The position numbers and the translations under genes were made by a program. A DNA stretch of 64,000 nt. Source: Lota lota. Lineage: Eukaryota > Chordata > Actinopteri > Gadiformes > Lotidae. The notes under the pieces are model-generated. The model saw only the letters and a program-made list of their open reading frames with translations, searched no databases and was not told where the DNA came from. Shown piece by piece: positions 1-11,799 of the stretch; position 1 is the stretch's first letter, and every line of letters begins with the position of its first letter. The stretch covers positions 2,586,501-2,650,500 of the forward strand of contig JACYXH010000319.1 of NCBI GenBank assembly GCA_026745465.1. Direction: 5' to 3'.

Positions 1-600
<600 letters not shown>

Positions 601-602
601 AA

Positions 603-1162
603 AGGAACACCCTGAGATATCTGTAAATTGGCGTTTGCCTGTCTTAGCCAGATTCAGACGAGTTTGATTTCCAAGTTCATCATTGTGCATCCAGAAGGGG
701 AGTTCGCTGGGACACAACAATATACATGTATATAATGCACAGTACACATTTAATTACTTTCCAAAGATTTACAATGTGTTCCGATAATTCTGCACTATTT
801 TCGGCACTGCGATTATTAGGTATCACAGCTAGCCTTAGTGCCGAAAATAGTGCCAAATTATGTGTGTGTTTGTAGACAAACTACAATCTTGTTGTGTTGT
901 TACTGGCACTCGTTTTGAATAATTGTAGAACTATTCAGAACACATTGGATATCTTTGGAAAGTTATTTAGAGTGTATTTCCCTCACATCCCACACAACAG
1001 GAGCTAGGTTACTGTAACTCTGCAAGTAAGAAGTGGCCAACGGGAAGCAAATGCTAACACAGTGAACTCCCCTTCTGGATGCACAATGAAACATTTAGAA
1101 TTAAACAACTCGTCTGAATATGGATAAGACGCCAATATCCAGATATCTCGGTGTATCCCTTT
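603..1162. mobile_element. Near-palindromic MITE / foldback-like DNA element
   Basis: The two halves are inverted copies of each other. A 25-bp block at 681-705 matches the reverse complement of 1064-1088 without mismatch. The outer ends (from about 603 and to about 1162) share GATATCT and ATTGGCGT blocks, and an inner pair (TTTCCAAAGATxTxCAATGTGTTC type) lies near 757-785 and 931-967. A perfect 17-bp hairpin (792-808 with 837-853) sits near the middle. TTAA occurs at both borders (599-602 and 1163-1166), which would fit a piggyBac-style TTAA duplication, but AT-rich flanks make this weak. No transposase frame is inside, so it would be non-autonomous. The structure is directly visible; the family assignment is open. 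Confidence 0.72.
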
Positions 1163-1166
1163 TTAA

Positions 1167-1867
1167 ATTAGAAGAGCAGCAGAGCAGTATAATATTTTTA
1201 ATGAAAGAGTAACCCTCCAAACTTGGAGTGGATAATCAAGGCAGTTTAAAGTTCAGGTTTCCAGCCACCTGCAAATAACCAAGACCCAAATAGACAGCCA
1301 TTAGTCTGCTACTTATGTTGATAACAGCCTTCCATTTCTCTGGCTTCGAAGAGACGCACATTTTTTAAATGTTTAATGCGTTGCTCATAAGTGGAGAGGA
1401 CGTGCCTTTGGTAGAAAGGCATTTCTAGGTTGGTATTAAGAAGCCATTATGAAGTAGATGTTTGCATTCACTTTTGATTTCTAAGCTTTCACGTCTGTCA
1501 TCCAACCCTATCTTGTTACATGCATTTTCTCACGGAAATGTGGAATGTCGTTAGGACGAAGCAAAATGTGTTTTCCGTGCTGTGCCCACCCTAACACACC
1601 TGCTTTATTTACAATTAAAAGCTGAAACAGTTGATAACCTGCTTTTATAAATCTATGTATAGACGTTGTAGGCCGAGACATATGTAGGCTATTGGCCATG
1701 TGCATTAAACTCTTTCACGATAATGGCTTATATAATGATGTATTGACAGTCCATGTTCTATGAATCCCTCCTCAGTCATAATCAATACTTAGTGTTTACT
1801 GCTGCTATAAAGAGCAGATGACTGAGGAAGCTGCAGCTATCACAAAAAAAAGAAGAAACCCTGCTAG
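1167..1867. other. single-copy AT-rich DNA
   Basis: No repeat, RNA gene or convincing coding frame seen. A 65-codon minus-strand frame at 1508-1705 has no recognisable features and is probably chance. Confidence 0.55.
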
Positions 1868-1900
1868 CCCCCCCCCCCCCCCCCCCCCCCCCACCCCCCC
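1868..1900. repeat. poly-C tract
   Basis: Thirty-two C in 33 positions with a single A at 1893. Long C runs like this are prone to length error in sequencing and assembly. Confidence 0.95.
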
Positions 1901-3434
1901 TTGATGTTTCGCCTGGCGCCTCTAGCCATTATTCTCAATCTGCCGCTCTTACACCGACTCAAATTAACAGTTGGAACTTGCACATAATTATAAGTTACAG
2001 CAGTAATATTTCCCGCTCGCTGCTATACAGTCGATGGCGACAACTAATAAAATAAAAAAACAAAAGTGATCCCGTAAAGTGCCATGGGGGATTCTAACGA
2101 CTTGGATTACTGCCAACTATATGTTCTCCCGTTTTACTCCAACTCAGCATGGGAGTTTTTTTTTAATGAGACTTATAATTATGCACCCCAAACATAATCT
2201 TGAAATGAAATACAAAAACGAGGCAGAATGTATCCAGCCCCACCTCACCCTCTGATTCTGTGTCTTACTCATTCTGTGGTGTTATTATGAAGAATGCATA
2301 ATTTCCACCCCTTTCCACCTAACGATGATAGAAAAATTGAGGTTTTCAGTATTAATATGACAGTGTGAGACCGGAAGAGTAACACAAATTAGCTGCCATT
2401 ATCTTATTAATATCTATGAGCAGAAATGGCTCTCATGCATAAATCATGAATCGTCTTATTATACAAATGAAGTGAGAGTGAAGGTTAAAATGTTTAACTT
2501 CACACAGCACATGGCCCATCCGCAGCAGGTATATACATTCAGATACATTATACATGAATCCAGTCAAAGCACCTATTCATCTATTCTACAATAAAATATA
2601 GTATGCAGATTTGCTAGCTATTGCTATTACATCGCACGCACACGCACACACAGATGCATATCGGTTGAGATTTGCAGCTGTCTATGCAGTGCCGTGCTTA
2701 ATTTTGTTTTCACCTTTATGCAGTATTTTATTGGGTGGGAATGGTTTTATCGGACCGCGTTTCCCATTAGTGTCTCTCTGGCCTGCGCGTAGAGCTGCTG
2801 TCGATCTGATGGTTTGTGCACCGGAGAGCAAAGTGAGAGATGCAGCAGTGGTGTTGAAAACAGCTGTCTGGTGTTCCCATAATGCGAGGATATATGGATC
2901 GATTGGGTCTACTTTTGTCGTGAATTTCCATAAAAGCCAATTGACTACCAAATCCAACTGCTCATGTGGTGGTCGCCAACCACAAGCACTACACAGAAAT
3001 TGTCATAATCATTGTCAAAGATGGTGTCATTTGTGTTTATTGATTATAGCCAGGTAGGCTATATACATTCAATTAAAACTTCTAAAGAATTACTTGTAGG
3101 ATGGATGAAATTTGACCCGAGTTTGATAAATATTGTTGCCATGGTTTGGCATATTCTTTGTGTGTCAATTATGTATTAATGTATCCATTCTAATCTATTC
3201 ATTCAGTCTTTTTAAAAAGCAGATTGTGTTTTGGTGAAAGTCCAGCATAGAGTGCGAGAGCGAATGTATCTTTCTCATCATATATTCTACTTTGGTGAGC
3301 TTTGCCAATGAAGGTGCATGTCTCAGTCTCTTTCAACACCTTCAAATGCCCCTTGCTCCCACTGCCGGTGAATAGGTTTGCTTTATGTTGGCCAGAGCAC
3401 TGGTGAGGCAGTTATGTATAGAGTGAAGCTCTGA

Positions 3435-3437
<3 letters not shown>
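1901..3437. other. single-copy DNA with overlapping open frames on both strands
   Basis: Mostly AT-rich noncoding sequence. From 2611 to 3057 a 148-codon + frame overlaps a 91-codon minus frame (2682-2957). Neither resembles a known domain, and both lack splice-site framing. A stretch open on both strands with balanced composition may be a conserved noncoding element rather than a gene; this is inference. Confidence 0.4.
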
Positions 3438-3477
<40 letters not shown>

Positions 3478-3498
3478 TTTGTGTGTGTTTGTGTGCAG
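3438..3498. repeat. (TG)n microsatellite, interrupted 3' end
   Basis: About 19 TG units followed by TG blocks broken by TTT. Confidence 0.96.
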
Positions 3499-4453
3499 CC
3501 TGCAGGACATGGAAATCACAGCTGGAATGACCGTCAACATGACCATGAAGAATTTATCTTGACCCATAAACAAGTTTTCTGGTTAATCAAGTATGGATGT
3601 GAGGACTATTCAGATTCCCCTTCACTCTTAACTGTTACTTAAATGTGGAATCTGGCTGGATAAACCTTAGTGGGGAGACAAACTAAATAATATGTATCAT
3701 TGCGTTGAACAAGGTTTGATGCTTGTTCAATGTATTCTCCTGGAGGATTAAGGTCTGTCAGTATAATTTACTGAATGATTGTGGCACTTCACCAAGTCTA
3801 AAGATAAAACACAAGGCGAGTGTAGGACATACAGAGATGTATCAAGTCAAACGATGAACTATATCTGCTATGTTATCCGGTTCCTCCACATTAAATACTA
3901 GGCTACTTCAGTTGACATATGGTACATTTGCCATGACTGTATAATGCCAATCTATTTTGTGCTGATACGCCATGCTATTAAATGACAAGACTCTTTAGTG
4001 AACCCCTTATTTATGTATTTGATTTTGTATGGATGACATATTCCTAAATAGATATGGCAATAGATTGCACATGATAATTAATGTGTATTTGACATTAATG
4101 TGTCATGGGAATGAATGTGTCGGTTTTGCATAGATGGGTGGCATGATCCTAATAATGTGGCTCTTCTGTATTTTCAGAACCTGCCTAGCAAGAGACAGCT
4201 AATGAGAGAAGAACAGAGAAAGAGAGCGAGGCAGAACACAACATTTTCTATTTCACAAGTTAAGTGAGCGAGACCAGAATAACTTCAATAGTTTTGATAG
4301 TTACATTTTCTTAAGAAAAAAAAAATGAGGCTATTGAAAGGTCTCCTCCACACCTCCACATTTTATTTAAAATGGAGATGGCACTTATTTCTCTGTGGAA
4401 AATTATACACAGATACAGCACAAAAGGTAAAATTGTAAGTGAAATATCGGCCC

Positions 4454-4455
<2 letters not shown>
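3499..4455. other. single-copy DNA, no gene seen
   Basis: AT-rich, with no recognisable element. An AG acceptor-like site at about 4178 is followed by a short charged open frame, judged too purine-biased to call (see rejected items). Confidence 0.5.
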
Positions 4456-4500
<45 letters not shown>

Positions 4501-4567
4501 GTGTGTCTGGGCGTATGTGTCTGTGCGTGCCTGTGTGCGTGCATGCTTGCGTGTTTGTGTGTGTTTG
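4456..4567. repeat. (TG)n microsatellite with degenerate tail
   Basis: About 50 bp of pure TG, then a variant region with GCGT, CTGGGCG and CATG interruptions. Confidence 0.96.
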
Positions 4568-4936
4568 CTTCAAATGCATTTCAATTAAACTGTCAGGTGG
4601 GGGAGGAGGACTGGTCCTACTACATCGGCTTGGCAACAATCAAATTTTTTATGTGAGGTACAACAGAGAATAACAAGAAACCGTGAGGAGATAATGAAGG
4701 GCAGTACGTGCTACACAAAATTCCTCTAGTTGGTATCAGTTAAGAAATCTGTATTTTCTTCTATCTTCATGTTTATTAGCTTCTTCTCGTTTCCTTGTCC
4801 TCACTAAGAACTGCAGGCTAAGTTCAGTGTGTTACACTGGATGTCTTTGAGGAGCATTATAAATGCTTCTTATTAAATGCCCAACTTGATTTAGGAACAT
4901 TTTTAACGTGGAGCCCTTTAAGCGACTTTCTAAGCA
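4568..4936. other. single-copy DNA, no gene seen
   Basis: No recognisable repeat or coding feature. Confidence 0.5.
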
Positions 4937-5118
4937 TCTCTTTCTCTGTTTATCCCTCTTTTTCCCTCCCTCTCCATTTCCCCCTCTCTCGTTCCCTCTG
5001 TCTTCTTCTCTTGCATCCATCTCACTCTCTCCCTTTCCCTCTTTCTCCTTCTCATTCTCCCTCCCCTGTCTATCTCTGTCTGCCTCTCCCTTTCCCTAGC
5101 CCTCTTTCTTTTTCTTGC
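4937..5118. repeat. pyrimidine-rich (CT/CCCT) tract
   Basis: About 180 bp that is almost entirely C and T on the + strand, built of degenerate TCTCTC, CCCT and TTCTC units. It is low complexity, and long Ser/Pro/Leu frames across it are artefacts. Confidence 0.9.
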
Positions 5119-5639
5119 GGTACATATCGATTTCTACCTCTCTGTCCTTGTAGTTCTTGTTCCTCACTACCAAACCTGCAGAGGCCTTGTGTGTAACAGT
5201 GAATCAAACAAAGAATACATCTAAACATGTTCTGCTCCTTTCTCCCCCCCGCCCCCGTGTCCTTCCCCCTCCTCTGGCTCTGGCTCTGGACGGCATGTTA
5301 AGAGCTGGGTCTCATGCTGTTGAGAGCTGGATCTCGTGCAGCATACAAACAGGATTACTCTTAACACCGTGTTCACCGCCGTCACACCTCATTAGCATTG
5401 CTCTCCTTCACCAGTTGCCATCGAAAGCAAATAAGCCACCTGATGACAGATATGCAGTAGATACAGTTTACTGTAGCAACATGTTTGTTTTAGTTTGAGT
5501 TCCCCCAATGTGATGTACTGTAGTCTAAAAAGAGAGCTGGGTTTCTCTTGAGCCTTTACGCCTCCAAGTTATAAAACACAATACTAGCTGGAGTTTAAAA
5601 AAACACTGGATGCCTTTTAGAATCCTTTAGAAGCCGATG
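5119..5639. other. single-copy DNA, no gene seen
   Basis: Mixed composition. A 113-codon + frame at 5157-5498 has no recognisable domain and no splice support. Confidence 0.5.
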
Positions 5640-5985
5640 AGGCAAACCGTCAAGTGAGGAACGGGAGGAAGAGAAGGTGCTCCGAGCCGTGCTCTATTTT
5701 GTCCCCCTCGCCCGCTAGCCTTCCCCCTTCTTTCTTTACCCCTCCGACACCACACAGCCAAGTCACAGTGGCAGACCTGTCTGCGCGGCGTTCTCCGACC
5801 ACGCCGCTCTACATTCGTGACCTTCACGATGACGGAGAGGTGGAGGGACGCGGACACGACACAGCACCTGGCGCCGTGGCGACGGGCCACTCGCCGCCAT
5901 CCCGGAGCCAATTAAAGTAAAGTAGGCGGCGGCCTGCTCTACGGACCCGCCACTTTCACAGGGTGAGCCGACGGCCTTAATCTCT
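5640..5985. promoter_or_regulatory. CpG-dense patch (orphan CpG-island-like)
   Basis: By hand I count about 33 CpG in about 345 bp, close to the number expected without CpG depletion, while the flanks are AT-rich and CpG-poor. Overlapping frames exist on both strands (5627-5911 minus, 5654-5920 plus) without recognisable domains, which is normal for GC-rich DNA. It could be an unmethylated regulatory island or promoter of a distant or unannotated transcript, or simply a GC-rich conserved element. No TATA box or coding exon is evident beside it. Confidence 0.4.
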
Positions 5986-6076
5986 TAATGCTTCAGGATA
6001 TGATGTAAACGTATAGCGTCAAGGTCGTGTCACCGGCATGGCGAACGCACTTAGGTACTTGTTTACTTTTTGGGAG

Positions 6077-6278
6077 GGGAGGAGGTGTGGGGGGGGGGGG
6101 GGGAGAAGGTGAGACAAGGTTTCCGAAAACATGGATTACATTTTTAAGAAGGACGGTAAAAAGTTGAAAACGTCTCAGGGCTTGTGTCCACACATCGTCT
6201 TCTTCTGGCGGAAACAAGCTGGCATGGCACGGGGATGAAGCGTTGGAAAGCCCCCCCCCCCCCCCCCCCCCCCCCCCC
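6077..6278. repeat. poly-G (about 6089-6103) and poly-C (6251-6278) tracts
   Basis: A 15-nt G run and a 28-nt C run about 150 bp apart and opposite in strand, separated by unremarkable sequence. They could pair intramolecularly or with each other. Confidence 0.93.
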
Positions 6279-7626
6279 AAGATAGCCTCATAGCTCATCG
6301 CCCCGTTGCATTTCATTTGTTTGATTAATCAATCAACCGCAGGGTTTTTATGTCTATCGATCACTAAAAACCAGAAGAAAGACAGTTGACGCTCAATCTA
6401 ATCTTTGATTGGGTGGCTAGGGAAAAGCAACAGAGATGACGGCTGCCCATTTTCGAAAGGTTTGCATGTGGCTACAAGTATACGCTCTCTCCTCATTGGA
6501 AACAATTGAAAAAAGGTGCTCAGAAAAATACATTATGTGGACAGATAGGCTCGAGGGTGAATATGCAAGATAATCTTTGGGGAAAGTTTAGACCACAAAA
6601 CTCAATGATAAATATCTCTGAATGCATGACCGTTGTCAGGGTTTTTATCAACATTGCCATTTTGATGAAAGTTGCAATGTCTGAGAATAAATCAAACTTG
6701 AAAAAATGAAAATCGGAATGGCCCATATCCTTTGTCGCACATCATTGACCGTGGACAACAAACCGAACGAAATGAATGTGTCAGAATATTTCCTCATTTC
6801 CATCCAAATCGGTGTGTTGTTTGTGCATCTCTCTGATTTATAACTACCGCTCAGGCAGCGGTGTGAGAGGGTGTGTTTTTTCCTTCCAAGGGTCTGGTAA
6901 AGAGGAAAATAGATGAGTATTATCGCGTGAGACCTCTAAAAGTAGCGACTGTGAAACCATGCGATGGCCGTCTAGAGCTCAACTGAAGAAAGCACTTCAA
7001 AGATTTCCTTAAGGATAGCGCACTGCTTTCTTTATTGCCTTGTTTTCACAGTCTTTGACCCCCAGTCCCATTAGGTCCACGGGGGGCAGTATACTGGTTG
7101 TAAACATATCATTTGTTGACTAAGGGTTGACGCAGGTTGAATGCTGTTTGCATACAACAAAAAAGGCGCTCATACTTGGAAATAAATCAGGCCCCAAAGA
7201 TGAAGGGAAAAGCTTTTTTGCACAAAAGGATAGAACAGATTGTCCTTCACTTCGATCTCACTCTCTCTGCCCAGCATGCTCTGTCTCTTTCCAGCATGGT
7301 TATGTTCAGATGGTGAAGAACCACCGCCTGGACAGTAAAACGGGAGTAATTGTTTTGCAACTGTGTTTTCTTTTTTAAACAAACACAGGAAAAACAAAAC
7401 ATGATTTTTTTATTTTAATATATAAACTAAAGACTAGGCTAAAACAGTGAAAACATTTATAATCTATATAACTTAATATGAGCATACACAAAGAATAACT
7501 TATTTATAGATGGTGCAGTATTTGAATAATTATTCATAATCATCCATATTCAAAAGTGAAAAATCCAGTTTAACTGACCAGCCCTGCTTAACATGGACAT
7601 GCAAGAACTCTACTCAGGAAGCATGT
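6279..7626. other. single-copy DNA, no gene seen
   Basis: Mostly AT-rich, no identifiable element. Short frames on both strands at 6506-6726 and 7127-7397 look like chance. Confidence 0.5.
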
Positions 7627-7752
7627 GCATGTGTGACTGTGTGTGTTTGTGCATGTGTGACTGTGTGTGTTTGTGCATGTGTGACTGTGTGTGTTTGTGC
7701 ATGTGTGACTGTGTGTGTTTGTGCATGTGTGACTGTGTGTGTTTGTGCATGT
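7627..7752. repeat. 24-bp minisatellite, five identical copies
   Basis: Five tandem identical copies of a 24-bp unit (starting GCATGTGTGACTG and ending TGTGTTTGT) occupy 7627-7746, followed by a partial sixth. Because 24 is a multiple of three, all frames stay open and repeat-encoded peptides appear on both strands. Perfect identity between copies suggests recent expansion from TG-rich sequence. Confidence 0.97.
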
Positions 7753-8532
7753 TGGGGGGTTATGGGACATGTTTTAATATTTGCAGTTGATGCGTTGTTT
7801 GCATGCATTAATACTTCTGTGTCTCAACATGCCTGGTGAATGGCCTGCAGTTTACTTTCAAAACACGTCTAACACGTTTTACAGCAGCAATTATCCATGA
7901 GAATAACATATTCAGCCCTCCACTCATTTGTTTGTAATTCCTTTGTAATTTTCTTTTACACAATCTATTTGTTCACCTCGTCTTTAGAATAATAAACGTA
8001 ATGAACAATGCAAGCAGAATGCACAATGGAAAGATTGACATGCATTACGTTTTTGTTTCCTGAATGTATTTGAATTGATACTAATTCCTAAACAGAATTT
8101 CAGGAACAGCAAATAACAGGTAATACGTTTTAGTAGTTTTAGTCAAAATTAATAAAATAAAATAAAACGTGTTTATGAGCAACCATTTATTATAATTTTT
8201 TACTTCTGGAAATTTTTTCCTTTTTTATTCCAGAGGTGATAATTGTTATTTGGCTGACTTCTTGGTTTTTCCTGTGTTTTGTGTATTTAGGTTTGACAGT
8301 CACTTTGTTAGGTTATGATTAGATCTGTCACTTAGCAACCACATGCCCTGCCTCCTATGTGTTCACCTAACCACATATTAATGACACGTTTATCAGCCAA
8401 TCACCATGTGTTCCCCATGTTGCATAGTTAGAGATTTAAACATCTTCCTATTACACTAACCACTAATGTCTTCCAAGGCTGATTAAATACATTGTTCAGC
8501 GTAATTATATATATATTTATTTTATTATCTAT
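7753..8532. other. single-copy AT-rich DNA
   Basis: No gene or clear element seen. TAAT-rich sequence throughout. Confidence 0.5.
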
Positions 8533-8640
8533 GGTTAACACTTTACAATACGAGTACATTAATTAATCATAAATTAACCACTAACTAACATTAATTTATA
8601 TAATAGTTTATTATAATACATGTAAACCAGCATTTCTAAT
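8533..8640. mobile_element. Possible fragment of a fish AACACTTTACAATA-type repeat
   Basis: The segment opens with GGTTAACACTTTACAATA and continues as TTAATTAA/ACTAACATTAA-rich sequence. This resembles, from memory, a very common fish DNA-transposon terminus. No partner terminus (TTGTAAAGTGTT) is found nearby, so it would be a solo end. Assigned by resemblance only. Confidence 0.35.
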
Positions 8641-11513
8641 AGATGTTTAATGTGTGAAATATATATATATTATCATATCTGGTAGAACAGATATGACATA
8701 TGATAGATCGGCAACATATAAACTTACAGTTTGTACTTCAAAATGCAGATAAAGGTTATCTGCTCCCGGATCTATTTCACTATAGATATGCTGCCAACTT
8801 CTAGGTCAATGCCCGGTTGTGCCAGAGCGCCAAAGGCCTAGCCTGCTAGCACTAATTCGGGGGCCAATAAGCACAGCGCTAAATACAGAGATTGTTAAAC
8901 CAGTGATGATTTCAGAGCCCTCTGTGTCGATATTTAGAGACTTGGAGGTGCTGACTCTTTCCTTCAGATACTCAGTGCTCGGTGAACGGTACGTGTCGTG
9001 AAAGCACTGCTTTTGTTTGTTTCGGTCTTGCAGCAGGGTTACTCTACAGAGCTTTCAAACTCCTCTATTGTCATGCTAGCAGATGAGAGAAGCCAGGAAG
9101 GCTGTCCAGGCTTTGTTGTGCACCAGTGTGAATGAGAGAACATTGACAGAAGGGGAGGGATGTAAACACGAGCTGAATTTTCATCATTCTGTTTCATACC
9201 TTGTGCCCACCTGTGCTTTCTGGCCTCTGTAGACCAGTGTGTTGGTACAGGACCAGAGAAAGCGAGAGGTGAGACGCACAAAAAAAGCAAAATATCAGCC
9301 AGTGGCAACTTTTATTTTGGTGCAGATTTCTTCCAGAGCAATCCTGTCACTATTTTATTCTACCGCTTTTGCCCGTATAAACTGAATTTTATAAGCTCAA
9401 TATCAATGGGGATTTTGATATTTCTCTATTTGGATTTGATTACAGCTTCAGATGACGGAGCACTGCTGGCTATAATTATAAGGTTTATCTTCTGGTTTTA
9501 GAATGATAAATGGAAAAGTGTTGTTAATATTTGATAAGGTCAGTGGAACCTACGTATATGCAGTCATTCAGCTCAAGCCCAAACCCTACACCAAATAAAT
9601 CTCTAAAGAAAGTTCCATTCCTGGGAAAGATAAGTAAAAAATACCTGCCTTCTGGCTGATCTCTACCAGGAATAGAGTTTTCCTTTGAAAATGATTTTTC
9701 CTACGATATGAACAGCCAAAACTACTCTGGGTCCAAACCCTTGGTTTATTGATGTATTTATTCATTTGTGTGTGTCGTGGGTTCCCACTTCAGGTGGGGG
9801 CATGGTCGGTTTCCTTTAAAGTGTAGAAAGCCAGTAGATGAATGGTCACATTACAAATGCATTTCTGTACTCCATAGACCTATATTATATTGCAGTTCCC
9901 CTTTTGATACAACACAAAACCCCCACAGTTTCCCATTGATCTCCATCACGTCAAGGACACACAACGAGACTTCCTGCAGTTATTTACCCCAGGACAAGGA
10001 CGAGCTACACAATACACACACCCATTGCGACTCCCAGCATGCATCTGTCCATCCCTGTCACATGGGGTCCTCCTGCTCTGTAGCTCGCACCTCGCTAGGG
10101 ATGCAGCAGTTTAGAGAGGGTAAGGCAATGTAAAAAAAAACAATTACATTTGTTCTCAAAAGCAGCATATTGGCTAAATGTGGGACTCACCCAAGTTCAT
10201 TTATAGTTTTGATGTTTGTGTAATCATTGTGGCTGGTGGTGCAGGTCCTCTGACATGGTTTAATGGGCACAAAAGATAGCTCTATTTTTTGTTGTTATTG
10301 TATTCAATCTTAGATGATGAGATAGTGACTCTTCGTTAAATATTAAAATATTTGAAACAACATTGCTTCCATAAAAGTGATCACAGAGTGTCACATGATT
10401 GAACATGAATGTGGGATCCACTAGACTGGCTGTGTTGATTATAACCCGGCCCACAGTTCCTGTCCAGACGCTGGAACTAATGCCCTTACCTGGGTGGCTC
10501 ATAATGGACTGACTATGCAGTGGATAGCAACAAGAGCAAAAATATGTTTCTTGAAGATAGTCTTTTAATGCAAAAGGAGGAGACAGTCAAAACCATGATC
10601 TCCTGTTAATTGTGAGGTAGGAAAGCCTACCAGTACACGCTGTTTAACCTGAGACGATACGGGAAACCTATGCTCGTCAACCATGCGACCACTGCTCTAC
10701 ATTATTATCTTCATGCTTCACTTTATTCAGATTGAATAATTGACATCATGACAGTTGGGGAGTTAGACATTTTTTTATTTGTACATTTGAAATGCATCAC
10801 TAATGAATGTGTAGGTTGAAGGTACAATTGGACAACTTCTATCTATAACTCCTTTATATTAGGATGTTGAATCAGTTAGATGTTTCCTTTTTCATCCTGA
10901 AGCTCATCCCACATTTCTCTTTTAGTCAATAGAGTTCAGAGAGTCTCTATATGTTGTTTAAAACAGTTCAGTGCCGGGTGTTGTGTGTTTATGCTGACCT
11001 GCAGCTGTGGATGTCAAGGTATTTACCATCAACAAGGCCCATTGCAGGCTGTCAGCCTATACAAAGGCCATCCTATCCCTTACATCGTTCTTATATTTAT
11101 CCCTTCACTCTATCTTTAGGTTTTTGGAAGATTTTTTCTTATTGTTTCCTTTTCTTTCTTTTCTTCTTCCATGCAGACTCATTCTGACAAAAAGGTAGAT
11201 TTGCAGGTTTGGTGCATAGGATCCTTTATGTGCATTTAAATATAGTGACGGTAATAGAGTACACCAACATCCCAAAATAAACACAATACACCTGGCAGTT
11301 AAACGCAGCATGACAAAGGGCCCTCCTCTCCCTCCACGTTATTCGTTTGGTCTTTCCCATTTGGAGCTGAGGGGGACCTCAACTGAATGCAATGCTTTCT
11401 AATTCTTATTCAGCTGCTGTTTCTGGTGTCAAGCACCTTGTCAAGGAATCACTGGCAGCATATATACGGTAAAGTTTAGGTTGTCAGAGAACAAAACAAA
11501 ACAATTACACACC
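8641..11513. other. single-copy DNA, no gene seen
   Basis: Nearly 3 kb without simple repeats, unusual for this window. A minus frame at 9039-9308 (89 codons) starts with a hydrophobic stretch, and a + frame at 9768-10133 has 121 codons. Neither shows a recognisable domain or splice framing. It could contain noncoding regulatory elements. Confidence 0.45.
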
Positions 11514-11572
11514 GTGTGTGTGTGTGTGTGTGTGTGTGTGTTGGGGTGGGGGGGGGGGGGGGGGGGGGGGGG
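11514..11572. repeat. (TG)14 followed by poly-G
   Basis: A TG array at 11514-11541 runs through TTGGGGT into a G run ending at 11572. This is one of seven TG-then-G (or reverse-strand C-then-CA) compounds in the window. Confidence 0.96.
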
Positions 11573-11739
11573 TTGCTGGCCGGCGGCCGACAGAACACAG
11601 TTTATCGGCAGGCTGTCAGCTACGGTTTTCTGTTTGGTCTTCTGATCAGTGTCGATCTGAGTGTACATTACAAGGTACACGTTAAATTGAAAGCATTTAT
11701 GTAGAACACAATATGGCCAATTAAATACCTTTTAAAATA

Positions 11740-11742
11740 CCC

Positions 11743-11773
<31 letters not shown>

Positions 11774-11799
11774 GCCCCCCCACACACACACGCCCACAT
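11740..11799. repeat. poly-C followed by (CA)n
   Basis: About 20 C (11740-11759), then CA units interrupted by CGCCCCCC. On the minus strand this is TG followed by G, the same polarity as the neighbouring compound. Confidence 0.95.

Noticed and set aside
2611-3057. 148-codon + frame
   Set aside because: Starts within CA-like DNA, overlaps an equally open minus frame and has no known domain.
4179-4259. Exon-like segment after TGTATTTTCAG
   Set aside because: The open frame is mostly purine-biased Arg/Glu/Gln, and the donor (CAA|GTTAAG) is poor.
7627-7752. CRISPR-like regularity
   Set aside because: The 24-bp units are head-to-tail with no spacers, in a eukaryotic context; it is a minisatellite.
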